DNA from: Pseudotabrizicola sediminis
GTDB lineage: Bacteria; Pseudomonadota; Alphaproteobacteria; Rhodobacterales; Rhodobacteraceae
Direction of reading: 5' to 3'
Assembly: GCF_004745575.1 (NCBI RefSeq)
Contig: NZ_RPEM01000002.1
Span: 124,001 to 188,000, forward strand
DNA length: 64,000 nt
Positions 1-9,191 of this stretch are shown one piece after another (position 1 is the first letter of the stretch; each line of letters opens with the position of its first letter). The position numbers and the translations under genes were made by a program. Below the pieces are notes generated by a model. That model ran no database searches. It was not told the DNA's origin and was given only the letters and a program-made list of their open reading frames with translations.

Positions 1-1
1 T

Positions 2-286
2 TTGGCACTGGCTCTGTGGGGCGCTGTGCACCCGATGTATTGGTTTGTCACCTACATGCGCGAAACCGGCACCGGGCTGTCGGGGTTGATCGGCGCCTGG
101 TACGTCAACGCCTCAACAACCGGGTTGACCTGGGATCTGACCATTGCGGCGATTGCGTTGACCGTCTGGGTTGTGACCGAGACGGTGAAGCGCAAGTCTT
201 GGATCAATCTGCTCGCCATACCGGCCACCTTCTGCATCGGGGTCAGCTGCGGCTTGCCGCTCTATCTGTTCCTGCGGTCGCGCTAG
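2..286 (+). CDS. DUF2834 membrane protein, 5' end cut by window
   Basis: This is the 3' part of a small integral membrane protein; the window begins inside or just at the start of the gene, so its first codons are not secure (the open frame begins with TTG at base 2). The visible 94 residues hold about three hydrophobic segments. The pattern, with a conserved HPMYWFVTYMRETG stretch and a central loop ending in a second helix, fits the DUF2834 family. No biochemical function is established for the family. The gene ends 75 bp before lysA on the same strand, so co-transcription is possible but not shown. Confidence 0.6.
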   Translation: MALALWGAVHPMYWFVTYMRETGTGLSGLIGAWYVNASTTGLTWDLTIAAIALTVWVVTETVKRKSWINLLAIPATFCIGVSCGLPLYLFLRSR

Positions 287-360
287 GCCACGTTCCGTTT
301 GAATTCACGCGCGCCAACGGGTAGATGCAGGCGCGAAGTTTAGCCGGGATTGCGGGGCAT

Positions 361-1626
361 ATGGACCACTTTTTGTATCACAATGGGCTGCTTCATGCCG
401 AGGGTGTGGCGATTGCCGACATTGCGGCAACGGTTGGTACACCGTTCTATTGCTATTCTGCGGCCACGCTGACCAGACACTACCATCTGTTCACCGAAGC
501 GCTGACCCCGATGCCGCATCTGGTGTGCTTTGCGATCAAATCGCTGTCGAATGTGGCGGTGCTCAAGCTGCTGGGCGATCTGGGCGCAGGGATGGATGTG
601 GTTTCGGGTGGCGAATATCGTCGGGCCCGCGCCGCCGGGGTGCCGGGAGAGCGGATCGTGTTTTCCGGCGTCGGCAAAACGCGTGAAGAAATGCGGCTGG
701 CGCTGACCGGCGGCATCCGGCAGTTCAACGTGGAATCCGAACCCGAAATGCGGGCGCTGTCCGAAGTGGCGGTCTCTCTGGGCGTGGTGGCCCCGATCAC
801 AATCCGGGTGAACCCCGATGTGGATGCCAAGACGCATGAAAAGATCGCAACCGGCAAGAGTGAGAACAAGTTCGGCATTCCGATTGCTCGCGCGTCGGAG
901 GTTTATGCCGAGGCGGCGGCCCTGCCGGGTCTGCGTGTCATCGGCATCGACGTGCATATCGGCAGCCAGTTGACAGAGCTGGAACCGTTTGAGCAGGCCT
1001 ATCTGAAGGTGGCCGACCTGACCCGCCGGTTGCGTAGCGAAGGTCACAGCATAGAACGGCTGGATCTGGGCGGCGGTCTGGGTATCCCCTACGCGCGGTC
1101 GAACGAGGCGCCGCCCTTGCCGACCGATTATGGCGCGCTGATCAAGCGGACAGTGGGCGATCTGGGTTGCGAAATCGAGATCGAGCCGGGGCGGCTGATT
1201 TCCGGCAATGCGGGGATATTGGTTTCATCGGTCATTTATGTGAAAAACGGCGAGGGTCGGGATTTTCTGATCGTCGATGCCGCGATGAATGATCTGGTGC
1301 GCCCGTCGATGTACGGCGCGCATCATGACATCGTGCCGGTGGTGGAACCGGCTGTGGCGCAGGATCTGCAGCCCTATGATGTGGTGGGCCCGGTGTGTGA
1401 GACGGGGGACACCTTTGCCAAGCAGCGGGCGCTTGCCCCGCTGGCCGAAGGTGACCTGATCGCGTTTCGCAGTGCGGGGGCTTATGGGTCGGTTATGGCC
1501 TCGGAATACAACACGCGGCCGCTTATCCCGGAGGTTTTGGTCAAAGGGGATCACTTCGCTGTCATAAGAGCGCGTCCGACCTTTGACGAAATCCTTTCGC
1601 GCGATACCATTCCCGCATGGCTGTGA
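361..1626 (+). CDS. lysA: Diaminopimelate decarboxylase
   Basis: Cytosolic PLP enzyme that decarboxylates meso-diaminopimelate to L-lysine, the last step of lysine synthesis. The 421-residue protein has the fold III decarboxylase layout: PLP lysine at about residue 60 (FAIKS), the HIGSQ motif, the glycine-rich EPGR phosphate-binding motif, and the active-site CETGDTF motif in the C-terminal beta domain. An ATG exists at 325, but the ATG at 361 gives the family-typical MDHFLY start, so I prefer it. The stop lies just before the next gene on the same strand (29 bp to the preferred start), suggesting co-transcription. Confidence 0.95.
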   Translation: MDHFLYHNGLLHAEGVAIADIAATVGTPFYCYSAATLTRHYHLFTEALTPMPHLVCFAIKSLSNVAVLKLLGDLGAGMDVVSGGEYRRARAAGVPGERIVFSGVGKTREEMRLALTGGIRQFNVESEPEMRALSEVAVSLGVVAPITIRVNPDVDAKTHEKIATGKSENKFGIPIARASEVYAEAAALPGLRVIGIDVHIGSQLTELEPFEQAYLKVADLTRRLRSEGHSIERLDLGGGLGIPYARSNEAPPLPTDYGALIKRTVGDLGCEIEIEPGRLISGNAGILVSSVIYVKNGEGRDFLIVDAAMNDLVRPSMYGAHHDIVPVVEPAVAQDLQPYDVVGPVCETGDTFAKQRALAPLAEGDLIAFRSAGAYGSVMASEYNTRPLIPEVLVKGDHFAVIRARPTFDEILSRDTIPAWL

Positions 1627-1655
1627 CACCCTGTTCGGCCTCTGGAAAGGCTGAC

Positions 1656-4142
1656 ATGGCGGTTTCCGACCCGAATGATCTGATGAAACGCATCGCGGGG
1701 CCGCTGCGGTTAACCCACATCGGCATGTGGGCAGAGCGGTTGACTCGGGCGTTCTGGCCGCTGTGGACAATTGTGCTGGCGGTGCTGGCCGCCCTGGCCT
1801 TTGGTGTGCAGGATCATGTTTCTATTGAGGTTCTTTGGGGTGCTGCGGCGCTTGTGGTGATCGGGGCAGTGGTGGCTTTGGCGCTTGGCCTGCGGGTGTT
1901 TCGCGCACCCGGGCGGGCCGAGGCGTTGGTGCGGCTTGATTCGCGGCTGCCCGGCAATCCGATTGCGGCGCTGACCGATGTGCAGGCCATTGGCGCGGCT
2001 GATCCGGCCTCGCTTGCCGTGTGGCGGGCGCATCAAACTCGGATGGCGGCGCGGGCCGCTCAGGCGCGCGCGGTGGAGCCTGATCTGCGGCTATCGTCGC
2101 GCGACCCCTTTGCGTTGCGTTATGTGGCACTGACTGCCTTTGTCATGGCGCTGATGTTTGGCTCGCTGTGGCGGGTGACATCGGTGGCGGCACTTGCCCC
2201 CGGAGCGGTCGGAGGTTTGGCGGCGGGACCGACATGGGAAGGCTGGGCGCAGCCACCCGCCTACACCGGCAAGCCGACGCTGTATCTGAATGATGTGACC
2301 ACAGATACACTTGAGGTGCCGGTGGGCACCCGCATGCAGTTCCGCCTCTACGGCGAGGTTGGCGCGCTGACCCTGACGGAAACCGTGTCGGGTGGTGCAG
2401 ATGCCCCGGCCGAAGCTGCGCAAAGCGTTGCCCGCGATTTCGTGCTGAACTCCTCGGGCTCGGTCACGATTGACGGGCCGGGCGGGCGGGCTTGGGCCTT
2501 TACTGCCACCCCCGATCAGGCGCCGACCATCACGCCGGAGGGCGAAATCGGGCGTGAGGCGGATGGTCGGTTCCGGCAGGGATTCGCGACCAGTGACGAT
2601 TACGGCGTGGTCGCGGGTCAGGTGAGCATCGCGCTCGATCTGTCAGGCATTGACCGCCGGTTTGGCTTGGAACCAGAGCCCGAGGCGCGCGAGCCTGTGG
2701 TCCTGGACCTGCCGATGCCGGTGACCGGCGACCGGGCGGTATTTTCCGAGATCCTGATCGATGATCTGTCGCAGCACCCTTTTGCCAACCTGCCGGTGGT
2801 GATGACATTTTCGGCCACCGATGCGGCTGGCCAGTCGGGTGCGGCCGCACCGCTGAACGTGACGCTGCCCGGCAAGCGATTTTTCGACCCGCTGGCTGCC
2901 GCGCTGATCGAGATGCGGCGGGATCTTTTGTGGACGCGCGAAAATGCGGCCCGCTCGGCGCAGGTTTTGAAGGCTGTTACGCATGAGCCCGAAGACTTCA
3001 TCCGCAACCAGCGCGCCTATCTGCGGTTGCGGGTGGTGATGCGGCAGTTGGACGCCGAAAAGGCCAGCCTGTCCCCCGATATCCGCGACGAGATTGCCGA
3101 AGAGTTGTGGCAGATCGCGCTTCTTGTGGAAGAGGGCGATCTGGCGTCTGCGATGGAGCGCCTGCAGCGCGCGCAAGACCGGCTGGACGAGGCGATCCGC
3201 AACGGGGCCAGCCCGGAAGAGATTGACCAACTGATGCAGGAAATGCGTCAGGCGCTTGCCGACTACATGCAGCAATTGGCCCAAGAGGCGCAGCGCAACC
3301 CCGAAGGCCAGCTTTCCCAGAACATGGAAGGCATGGAAATGTCGGGCGACCAGCTGCAGCAGATGCTGGATGAACTGCAACAGCTGATGGAAGAAGGCCG
3401 CATGGCCGAGGCGCAGGAGCTGATGGAGATGCTGCGCCAGCTGATGGAAAACATGCAGGTGGCCCAAGGCGAAGGTCAGGGCCAGGGTCAGGGACAAGGC
3501 CAGGGCAACCAAGCCATGCGCGAGTTGGGTGAGGCATTGCGCGATCAGCAGGGCCTGTCGGACGATGCTTTCCGCGATCTGCAGGACGGTCAGCCGGGCG
3601 GGCAGCAGCCGGGGCAAGAAGGCGAGGGGCAGGGCGGCGAAGGCTTGGCCGAGCGTCAGCAGGAATTGCGCGACCGGCTGGGCCAGCTGGGCCGCGGGCA
3701 ATTGCCGGGCGAGGGCAGCGAACGCGGCGAGGCGGGACGCCAGCAGATGGACCGTGCAGGCCGCGCCATGCGCGAGGCCGAGGACGCGTTGCGGGGAGGC
3801 GATCTGCCCGGAGCACTGGACCGGCAGGCCGAAGCGATGGAGGCCCTGCGCGAAGGCATGCGTAACTTTGGCGAGGCTTTGGCCCTAGAACAGCGCGAGC
3901 AACAGAATGGCGAAGGTCAGGGCGAGGCCTTTGGCCGTGCCGACCCCAACAGTCAGCGCGATCCGTTGGGCCGCGAACCGGGCGATTCCGCGCGGATCGG
4001 GTCTGACCGCAACATGTTGCAGGGCGAGGATGTGTATCGCCGGGCACAGGATCTGCTGGACGAAATTCGCCGGCGCACCGGTGACCAGCTGCGCCCAGAG
4101 GCGGAGCGGGATTATCTGCGCCGCCTGCTGGACATGTTCTAG
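1656..4142 (+). CDS. TIGR02302/DUF4175 family membrane protein
   Basis: A large alphaproteobacterial protein (828 residues) of unknown function. Two or three N-terminal transmembrane segments are followed by a beta-rich region, then a long glutamine/glutamate/methionine-rich helical region predicted to be coiled coil. That region is interrupted by a Gly-Gln repeat near 3470-3510. It commonly sits directly after lysA in Rhodobacteraceae. An ATG at 1617 overlaps the lysA stop, but the ATG at 1656 has a good GGAAAGG ribosome site 5 bases upstream and is preferred. Its neighbours suggest a cell-envelope role, but this is inference. A small TGCCC/GGGCA hairpin at 4152-4166 lies in the short gap to the convergent ABC gene. 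Confidence 0.85.
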   Translation: MAVSDPNDLMKRIAGPLRLTHIGMWAERLTRAFWPLWTIVLAVLAALAFGVQDHVSIEVLWGAAALVVIGAVVALALGLRVFRAPGRAEALVRLDSRLPGNPIAALTDVQAIGAADPASLAVWRAHQTRMAARAAQARAVEPDLRLSSRDPFALRYVALTAFVMALMFGSLWRVTSVAALAPGAVGGLAAGPTWEGWAQPPAYTGKPTLYLNDVTTDTLEVPVGTRMQFRLYGEVGALTLTETVSGGADAPAEAAQSVARDFVLNSSGSVTIDGPGGRAWAFTATPDQAPTITPEGEIGREADGRFRQGFATSDDYGVVAGQVSIALDLSGIDRRFGLEPEPEAREPVVLDLPMPVTGDRAVFSEILIDDLSQHPFANLPVVMTFSATDAAGQSGAAAPLNVTLPGKRFFDPLAAALIEMRRDLLWTRENAARSAQVLKAVTHEPEDFIRNQRAYLRLRVVMRQLDAEKASLSPDIRDEIAEELWQIALLVEEGDLASAMERLQRAQDRLDEAIRNGASPEEIDQLMQEMRQALADYMQQLAQEAQRNPEGQLSQNMEGMEMSGDQLQQMLDELQQLMEEGRMAEAQELMEMLRQLMENMQVAQGEGQGQGQGQGQGNQAMRELGEALRDQQGLSDDAFRDLQDGQPGGQQPGQEGEGQGGEGLAERQQELRDRLGQLGRGQLPGEGSERGEAGRQQMDRAGRAMREAEDALRGGDLPGALDRQAEAMEALREGMRNFGEALALEQREQQNGEGQGEAFGRADPNSQRDPLGREPGDSARIGSDRNMLQGEDVYRRAQDLLDEIRRRTGDQLRPEAERDYLRRLLDMF

Positions 4143-4185
4143 GCACCGGTCTGCCCCTTGTGGGCAACCAACCATGCCCCCCGCT

Positions 4186-5244
4186 TTAGCGCAGGCGCAA
4201 CTCGGATTTTGCGTCAAACGCCATGAGATGCGCCGGATCGAAGCTGACCCCCACCCTGTCGCCCAGCTGCAGCCGTGGCACTTCGCGCGACTCGATCACC
4301 AGCTTCTCGCCGGTCTGAGCGCTGAGATGCAGATAGCTGACACCTCCCAGCGCCTCTTTCATCTCAACCCGGTGGGTTGCGCCCTCGGCCAACATCAGGT
4401 GCTGGGGACGCAGGCCAAGGATGACAACGTCTCCCAGTGCGGGAAGGCGCATTGAAACGGGGGTGTGTCCGGTCAGGCCGGGGGCGGTCACGGTGCCGGG
4501 GCCATCGACGGTGGCGGCGACAAAGTTCATAGCAGGGCTGCCGATGAAGCCCGCCACGAATTTGTTGTCGGGGTCGTCATACAAATCCAGTGGTGCGCCA
4601 ACCTGTTCCACCCGTCCTGCGCGCAGCACCACGATCTTGTCGGCCAGCGTCATCGCCTCAACCTGATCATGGGTGACGTAGATCATCGTGGCCCCGATTT
4701 CACGGTGCAGGCGGGCAATCTCGACGCGCATTTCCACCCGCAACTCGGCATCCAGGTTCGACAACGGTTCGTCGAACAGAAACACCTCGGGCCCGCGCAC
4801 GATGGCGCGGCCGATCGCGACCCGCTGGCGTTGACCACCCGACAGAGCCTTTGGCTTGCGGGTCAGGTAATCATCCAGCTTCAGGATGCGGCTGGCCTCG
4901 GCTACCTTGCGGTCGATCTCGGGCTTCGGGTGGCCGGTCATCTTGAGCCCGAAACCCATGTTTTCCGCCACCGTCATGTGCGGGTACAAGGCATAGGTCT
5001 GGAACACCATGGCCACGCCCCGCTCTGCCGGGTCTGCATGGGTGACATCGCGGTTGCCGATGCGGATGCTGCCCCCGGAGGTGTCTTCCAGCCCGGCCAC
5101 CATGCGCAGCAAGGTGGATTTGCCGCAGCCTGAGGGGCCCACAAAGACGCAGAATTCGCCATCCCCGACGTGCAGGTCGACCCCGTGAATCACCTGTGCA
5201 TCGCCGTATTTCTTGACCACCCGGGCCAGTGTCACACCTGTCAT
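4186..5244 (-). CDS. Sugar ABC transporter ATP-binding subunit, MalK/UgpC type
   Basis: ATPase subunit of a CUT1-family sugar importer. The 352 residues show Walker A GPSGCGKST (36-44), the LSGGQ signature (134-138), Walker B FLFDEP (155-160) followed by the D-loop, a switch histidine in VTHDQ, and a C-terminal regulatory TOBE/OB region. It is 16 bp downstream of the IclR gene on the same strand and divergent from the binding protein and two permeases, which lack an ATPase of their own. It therefore very probably energises that transporter, presumably for alpha- and/or beta-galactosides. Confidence 0.93.
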   Translation of the reverse strand: MTGVTLARVVKKYGDAQVIHGVDLHVGDGEFCVFVGPSGCGKSTLLRMVAGLEDTSGGSIRIGNRDVTHADPAERGVAMVFQTYALYPHMTVAENMGFGLKMTGHPKPEIDRKVAEASRILKLDDYLTRKPKALSGGQRQRVAIGRAIVRGPEVFLFDEPLSNLDAELRVEMRVEIARLHREIGATMIYVTHDQVEAMTLADKIVVLRAGRVEQVGAPLDLYDDPDNKFVAGFIGSPAMNFVAATVDGPGTVTAPGLTGHTPVSMRLPALGDVVILGLRPQHLMLAEGATHRVEMKEALGGVSYLHLSAQTGEKLVIESREVPRLQLGDRVGVSFDPAHLMAFDAKSELRLR

Positions 5245-5260
5245 TCTTGTCCCCTACCCT

Positions 5261-6046
5261 TCAACCCTGTTCCGGAAAGCGCCAGCTTTCCGCCGCGGAC
5301 GCGATCTGCGCCGCGCATGCCTTGATCCGGTCTGCCTCTGCCTCCAGCGCGGCCAGCGAACTGCGCGCCGTGGTTGATGTCACCGACAGTGCCCCCAGCA
5401 CCCGACCGTTGCGCGCCAGAATCGGTGCGGCGCAGCAGATGATGCCCGGCTCGTGTTCTTCGCGGTCAAAAGCGTGGCCCCGGACGCGAATCGCCGCCAG
5501 TTCGGCGCGCAGCTTTTCGGGCGTATCCAGTGTCTGGTGGCCGAATCGGTGGAACGATTGGCGCGCAATGGCGGAGTCGACCTCCGCCTCGGACATGAAG
5601 GCGAGCATCGCCTTGCCGACCCCAGTGCAATAGGCCGGGCCGACCTTGCCGGCCTGTGAAAACATCTCGACCGGCCTGGCTGCATTGCGTTTGTCGACGT
5701 AAAGCACCTGGCCCTGATCCATCTGCGCCAGGTGCACCGTTTCCCCGGTCAGGGTGGCCAGATCACTGATAAACGGGCGGGCAATCGGCGCAAGCGAGCT
5801 TTGCGCCCATGCCGCATGGGCCAACCGCACCAGCCGCACGCCCAAGGCATAGGTGCCCAGATCCGCATCGTAGGCCAGCATTCCTTGATTCGTCAGGGTC
5901 TGCAGAAAACGGTAGAGCGTGGCCTTGGGATAGGGCGAGCGGTCCAGCAGATCGGAAAAGCGCACGGGGCGGCCATGGCCTGCCACCATGTCCAGCACAT
6001 CCAGCGCCTTGCCGACAGTTCCGTCTGAATGTCCGTCGCTTCCCAT
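5261..6046 (-). CDS. IclR family transcriptional regulator
   Basis: DNA-binding regulator with an N-terminal winged helix-turn-helix (about residues 10-70) and a C-terminal IclR effector-binding domain, 261 residues. The open frame extends upstream to a TTG at 6094 and an ATG at 6085. The ATG at 6046 has a GGGAGG ribosome site 5 bases upstream and gives a family-typical length, so I choose it. It is divergent from the galactoside operon and shares its promoter region, so it is the likely regulator. The effector cannot be read from sequence; a galactose-derived acid is a reasonable guess. Confidence 0.9.
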   Translation of the reverse strand: MGSDGHSDGTVGKALDVLDMVAGHGRPVRFSDLLDRSPYPKATLYRFLQTLTNQGMLAYDADLGTYALGVRLVRLAHAAWAQSSLAPIARPFISDLATLTGETVHLAQMDQGQVLYVDKRNAARPVEMFSQAGKVGPAYCTGVGKAMLAFMSEAEVDSAIARQSFHRFGHQTLDTPEKLRAELAAIRVRGHAFDREEHEPGIICCAAPILARNGRVLGALSVTSTTARSSLAALEAEADRIKACAAQIASAAESWRFPEQG

Positions 6047-6059
6047 ATGCGCCTCCCAG

Positions 6060-6088
6060 TTGACAGCTTTATCAATAGCGGACATAGT
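6060..6088 (+). promoter_or_regulatory. Candidate promoter of galactoside operon
   Basis: TTGACA at 6060-6065, a 17-bp spacer, and CATAGT at 6083-6088 form a good sigma-70-type promoter reading towards the binding-protein gene. Recognised by eye only. Confidence 0.5.
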
Positions 6089-6108
6089 TTTCAATATTCA
6101 AGACTAAG

Positions 6109-6123
6109 TTTCAAATAATGGAA
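6109..6123. promoter_or_regulatory. Candidate IclR-family operator
   Basis: TTTCAAATAATGGAA is an imperfect palindrome (TTTCA, five bases, TGGAA) just downstream of the predicted promoter. It resembles operators bound by IclR-family proteins. A related TTTTCAATATTC lies about 20 bp upstream. The placement would suit repression of the binding-protein operon. Inference only. Confidence 0.35.
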
Positions 6124-6139
6124 CCAAAGGGAGGAAACC

Positions 6140-7375
6140 ATGGTCCATCTTGCAAGGGGCGCTCTGGCCCTGACAGCGGCGTTGCTGTTGTCCACCGCGG
6201 CGTCGGCGCAGCAGCGTGTGCTGACCTTTACCACCGACAACAATGATCCGGCCCCGAAGGCGGCATGGGAACAGCTGGTCGCCGATTTCGAAGCCGAGAA
6301 CCCGGATGTCGACGTTCAGATGAACATCATGGACCGCGAGGCTTACAAGACCGCCATCCGCAACTTCCTGACCAGCGATCCGCCGGATGTGGCCAACTGG
6401 TATCCGGCAAACCGGATGCAGCCGTTCGTCGATGCCGGGCTGTTCCTGGATATCTCGGATGTCTATGCCGACAATGACCTGAACACGCAGTTGGCCTCGA
6501 CCCTGCCAATCGTCACGCAGGACGACAAGCAGTGGATGGTGCCCTACACCTATTACCAGTGGGGCATGTATTTCAACCGCACCGCCTATGAGCAGGTCGA
6601 CGCTGCTGTTCCCGCCACATGGGAAGAGTTTCTGGCCAATTGCGAGAAGTTCAAGGCCGCAGGCATCGACTGCCTGACCACCGGGTCCAGCCAGCTGTGG
6701 CCGATTGCGGGGATCTTCGACTATCTGAACCTGCGCACCAACGGCTATGAATTCCACAAGGCGCTGACCAATGGCGAAGTGCCGTGGACCGATGACCGCG
6801 TTCGCGCGACATTTGCCGAATGGGCGAAAGTTCTGCCCTATACCACCGCCAACCACGCCGCCATTGACTGGCAAGATGCGGTGCCGCTGATCGTGCAGGG
6901 CAAGGCGGCGAACTATGTGATGGGCAACTTCGCCGTCGCAGCCTTCAAGGAAGGCGGCATGACCGACGAGACGCTGGGCTTCCTGCCGTTCCCGACGATC
7001 AACCCGGACGTGCCGCGCGCCGAAGAGGCACCGACCGACGCCGTGTTCATCCCTGCAGGGGCCAAGAACGTGGATGATGCCAAGAAGTTCATGGCCTTTG
7101 TCGCCCGCGCTGATGTGCAGACCAAGCTGAACACGGCGCTTGGCCAATTGCCGGTGAACGCCGGGGCGACCGTGGGCGACGATCCGTTCCTGCAGGCCGG
7201 GTTCGAAATGCTGTCGACCACGCCGGGGGGCATTGCCCAGTTCTTTGACCGCGACGCGCCTGCCGAAATGGCCAAAGTCGGGATGGAAGGCTTCCAGGAA
7301 TTCATGGTTCGTCCTGAAAACCTTGATGCGATCCTCGACCGTCTCGAGAAGGCCCGCGCGCGCATCTACAAATGA
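6140..7375 (+). CDS. Sugar ABC transporter substrate-binding protein
   Basis: Periplasmic receptor of a CUT1 importer, 411 residues. A Sec signal peptide runs to about residue 23 (ASA then QQ), followed by a family 1 extracellular solute-binding fold (TFTTDNNDPAPKAAWEQL, later DPPDVANWYPANRMQPF). Strong ribosome site GGGAGG lies before the ATG. It opens the rightward galactoside operon: permeases, alpha-galactosidase, dgoK, dgoA, lactonase and beta-galactosidase follow on the same strand. The likely ligands are alpha- and beta-galactosides, inferred from these neighbours rather than from binding residues. Confidence 0.92.
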   Translation: MVHLARGALALTAALLLSTAASAQQRVLTFTTDNNDPAPKAAWEQLVADFEAENPDVDVQMNIMDREAYKTAIRNFLTSDPPDVANWYPANRMQPFVDAGLFLDISDVYADNDLNTQLASTLPIVTQDDKQWMVPYTYYQWGMYFNRTAYEQVDAAVPATWEEFLANCEKFKAAGIDCLTTGSSQLWPIAGIFDYLNLRTNGYEFHKALTNGEVPWTDDRVRATFAEWAKVLPYTTANHAAIDWQDAVPLIVQGKAANYVMGNFAVAAFKEGGMTDETLGFLPFPTINPDVPRAEEAPTDAVFIPAGAKNVDDAKKFMAFVARADVQTKLNTALGQLPVNAGATVGDDPFLQAGFEMLSTTPGGIAQFFDRDAPAEMAKVGMEGFQEFMVRPENLDAILDRLEKARARIYK

Positions 7376-7399
7376 CCGCGTCCACCGTCTGATATTCCC

Positions 7400-7427
7400 G
7401 TACCCCGGCATTGGCTTGCCGGGGTAC
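7400..7427 (+). terminator. Stem-loop after binding-protein gene
   Basis: Perfect 11-bp stem (GTACCCCGGCA / TGCCGGGGTAC) with a 6-base loop, between the binding protein and the first permease. Such structures commonly protect the abundant upstream mRNA or partly terminate, raising receptor over permease levels. No T-run follows, so full termination is unlikely. Confidence 0.7.
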
Positions 7428-7454
7428 ATCCACCCCTGAAGACAAGAGCGCGAC

Positions 7455-8342
7455 ATGTCCGCATATTGGAAAACCAACCAGCGCAGGCTTGCGCCCTGGC
7501 TGTTTCTGGCCCCCGGGCTGTTCATGTTCATGCTCTACGTCATCATCCCGATCTTTCAGTCGGTCTTTGTCAGCTTTCAGGATTGGGACGGGCTGGGTGA
7601 GGCGCGCTGGATCGGGGTCGACAACTATGTCGAGCTGATGGATGACGACGCCTTTTACACATCGCTCAAGAACAACGTGATCTGGCTGGCGCTGTATATG
7701 CTGGCGGTGCCTGCGGGCTTGCTGATCGCGATTTTCCTGAACCAGACCATTGCGGGCATGCGGCTTTACAAGTCGTTGTTCTTCTTTCCCTTCGTGATTT
7801 CGCAAGTCGTGGTGGGCCTGATGTTTTCGTGGTTCTATGCCCCCAATTTCGGTCTGTTCTACAACCTGCTGGAATGGCTGACCGGGACCGGCACCGCCGT
7901 TCTGGCCGACGACCGCTTTGTCACCTATGGCATCATCGTGGCCGGGCTTTGGCCGCAGATTGCCTATGTGATGATCCTGTACCTGACCGGCCTGAACAAC
8001 GTGGCTCCCGATCAGGTGGAGGCGGCGCGGCTGGACGGGGCCAAGGGCTGGCGGATGCTGTGGTACGTGATCCTGCCGCAACTGCGCCCGGCGACCTTCA
8101 TCGCGGTGGTGGTCACGGTGATCGGCGCGCTGCGCAGCTTTGATCTGGTGTCGATCATGACCAACGGCGGCCCCTATGGCACGTCGCGGGTACTGTCCTT
8201 TTATATGTATGAACAGGCGCTCAGCGAATACGGCTACCGCATGGGCTACGGCGCCGCGATTGCGGTGGTGCTGTTTGCCATCATGATGATTTTCATCTCG
8301 GGCTTCATCTGGAAGATGTGGCGCGACGAGACGGAGCGCTAA
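7455..8342 (+). CDS. Sugar ABC transporter permease, MalF-like
   Basis: Inner-membrane subunit with about six transmembrane segments (295 residues). The cytoplasmic EAA loop (EAARLDGAKGW, about residues 189-200) couples to the ATPase. It is the first permease of the galactoside importer, 79 bp after the binding protein and 3 bp before the second permease, with which it would form the heterodimeric channel. Confidence 0.93.
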   Translation: MSAYWKTNQRRLAPWLFLAPGLFMFMLYVIIPIFQSVFVSFQDWDGLGEARWIGVDNYVELMDDDAFYTSLKNNVIWLALYMLAVPAGLLIAIFLNQTIAGMRLYKSLFFFPFVISQVVVGLMFSWFYAPNFGLFYNLLEWLTGTGTAVLADDRFVTYGIIVAGLWPQIAYVMILYLTGLNNVAPDQVEAARLDGAKGWRMLWYVILPQLRPATFIAVVVTVIGALRSFDLVSIMTNGGPYGTSRVLSFYMYEQALSEYGYRMGYGAAIAVVLFAIMMIFISGFIWKMWRDETER

Positions 8343-8345
8343 GCC

Positions 8346-9191
8346 ATGTTTCCCCGCCCGATCACGCAACTGTCGGCCCCGTCGCAGACCCTGTATAAAA
8401 TCGCCGTTCCGGTGGCGCTGTTCCTGTGGCTGCTGCCGCTTCTGGGGGTGGCGCTGACCTCGGTCCGTCCGGCGTCGGATCTGGCGCAGGGTAATTACTT
8501 TGGCCTGCCGTCGGCCTTGGCGTTCGAGAATTATGCGACCGTGTTCCGGAACACGCCGATGCTGCAATACATGCTCAATTCGTTCTGGGTCACGATCCCT
8601 ACAGTGATCGGGGCGATCACGCTGTCTTGCATGACCGGCTTTGCCTTGGCGATCTACCGCTTTCCGTCGAACCTGATCGTGTTTTTCATGTTCGTGGCGG
8701 GCAATTTCGTGCCGTTCCAGATCCTGATGGTGCCGGTGCGCGATCTGACGCTCAGCCTTGGAATGTACAACACCTGGTATGGGCTGGCGCTGTTTCACAT
8801 CGCGTTCCAGACCGGGTTTTGCACGCTGTTCATGCGCAATTTCATCAAGGCGCTGCCGTTCGAGCTGATCGAGGCCGCGCGGGTCGAAGGCGTGGCCGAG
8901 TGGCGGATCTTCTGGTTCATCGTGATCCCGCTGATGCGCCCCGCCATCGCCGCGTTGTCGGTGTTGGTGTTCACCTTCATCTGGAATGACTTCTTCTGGG
9001 CCACGGTTCTGACCAACAGTGCGGCCACGCAGCCGGTGACGGCGGGGCTGTCGTCGCTGAACGGGCAATGGATCGCGCAGTGGCATCTGGTGTCGGCGGG
9101 GTCCATCCTCGCGGCGCTGCCGCCGGTGGTGATGTTCTTCATGATGCAGAAGCACTTTATTGCGGGTCTCACACTGGGAGCGGTGAAGTGA
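8346..9191 (+). CDS. Sugar ABC transporter permease, MalG-like
   Basis: Second membrane subunit of the importer (281 residues), with six predicted helices and an EAA loop (EAARVEGVAEW, about residues 173-185). Its stop codon overlaps the GTG start of the alpha-galactosidase gene (GTGA), implying translational coupling between uptake and hydrolysis. Confidence 0.93.
   Translation: MFPRPITQLSAPSQTLYKIAVPVALFLWLLPLLGVALTSVRPASDLAQGNYFGLPSALAFENYATVFRNTPMLQYMLNSFWVTIPTVIGAITLSCMTGFALAIYRFPSNLIVFFMFVAGNFVPFQILMVPVRDLTLSLGMYNTWYGLALFHIAFQTGFCTLFMRNFIKALPFELIEAARVEGVAEWRIFWFIVIPLMRPAIAALSVLVFTFIWNDFFWATVLTNSAATQPVTAGLSSLNGQWIAQWHLVSAGSILAALPPVVMFFMMQKHFIAGLTLGAVK

Noticed and set aside
3470-3510. 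Tandem repeat as a possible CRISPR or satellite
   Set aside because: It is an in-frame coding Gly-Gln tract, with no spacers.
7302-9155. Minus-strand 617-codon frame opposite the two permeases
   Set aside because: Arg/His/Gln-rich translation without domains, fully explained by the GC-rich antisense of two real permeases.
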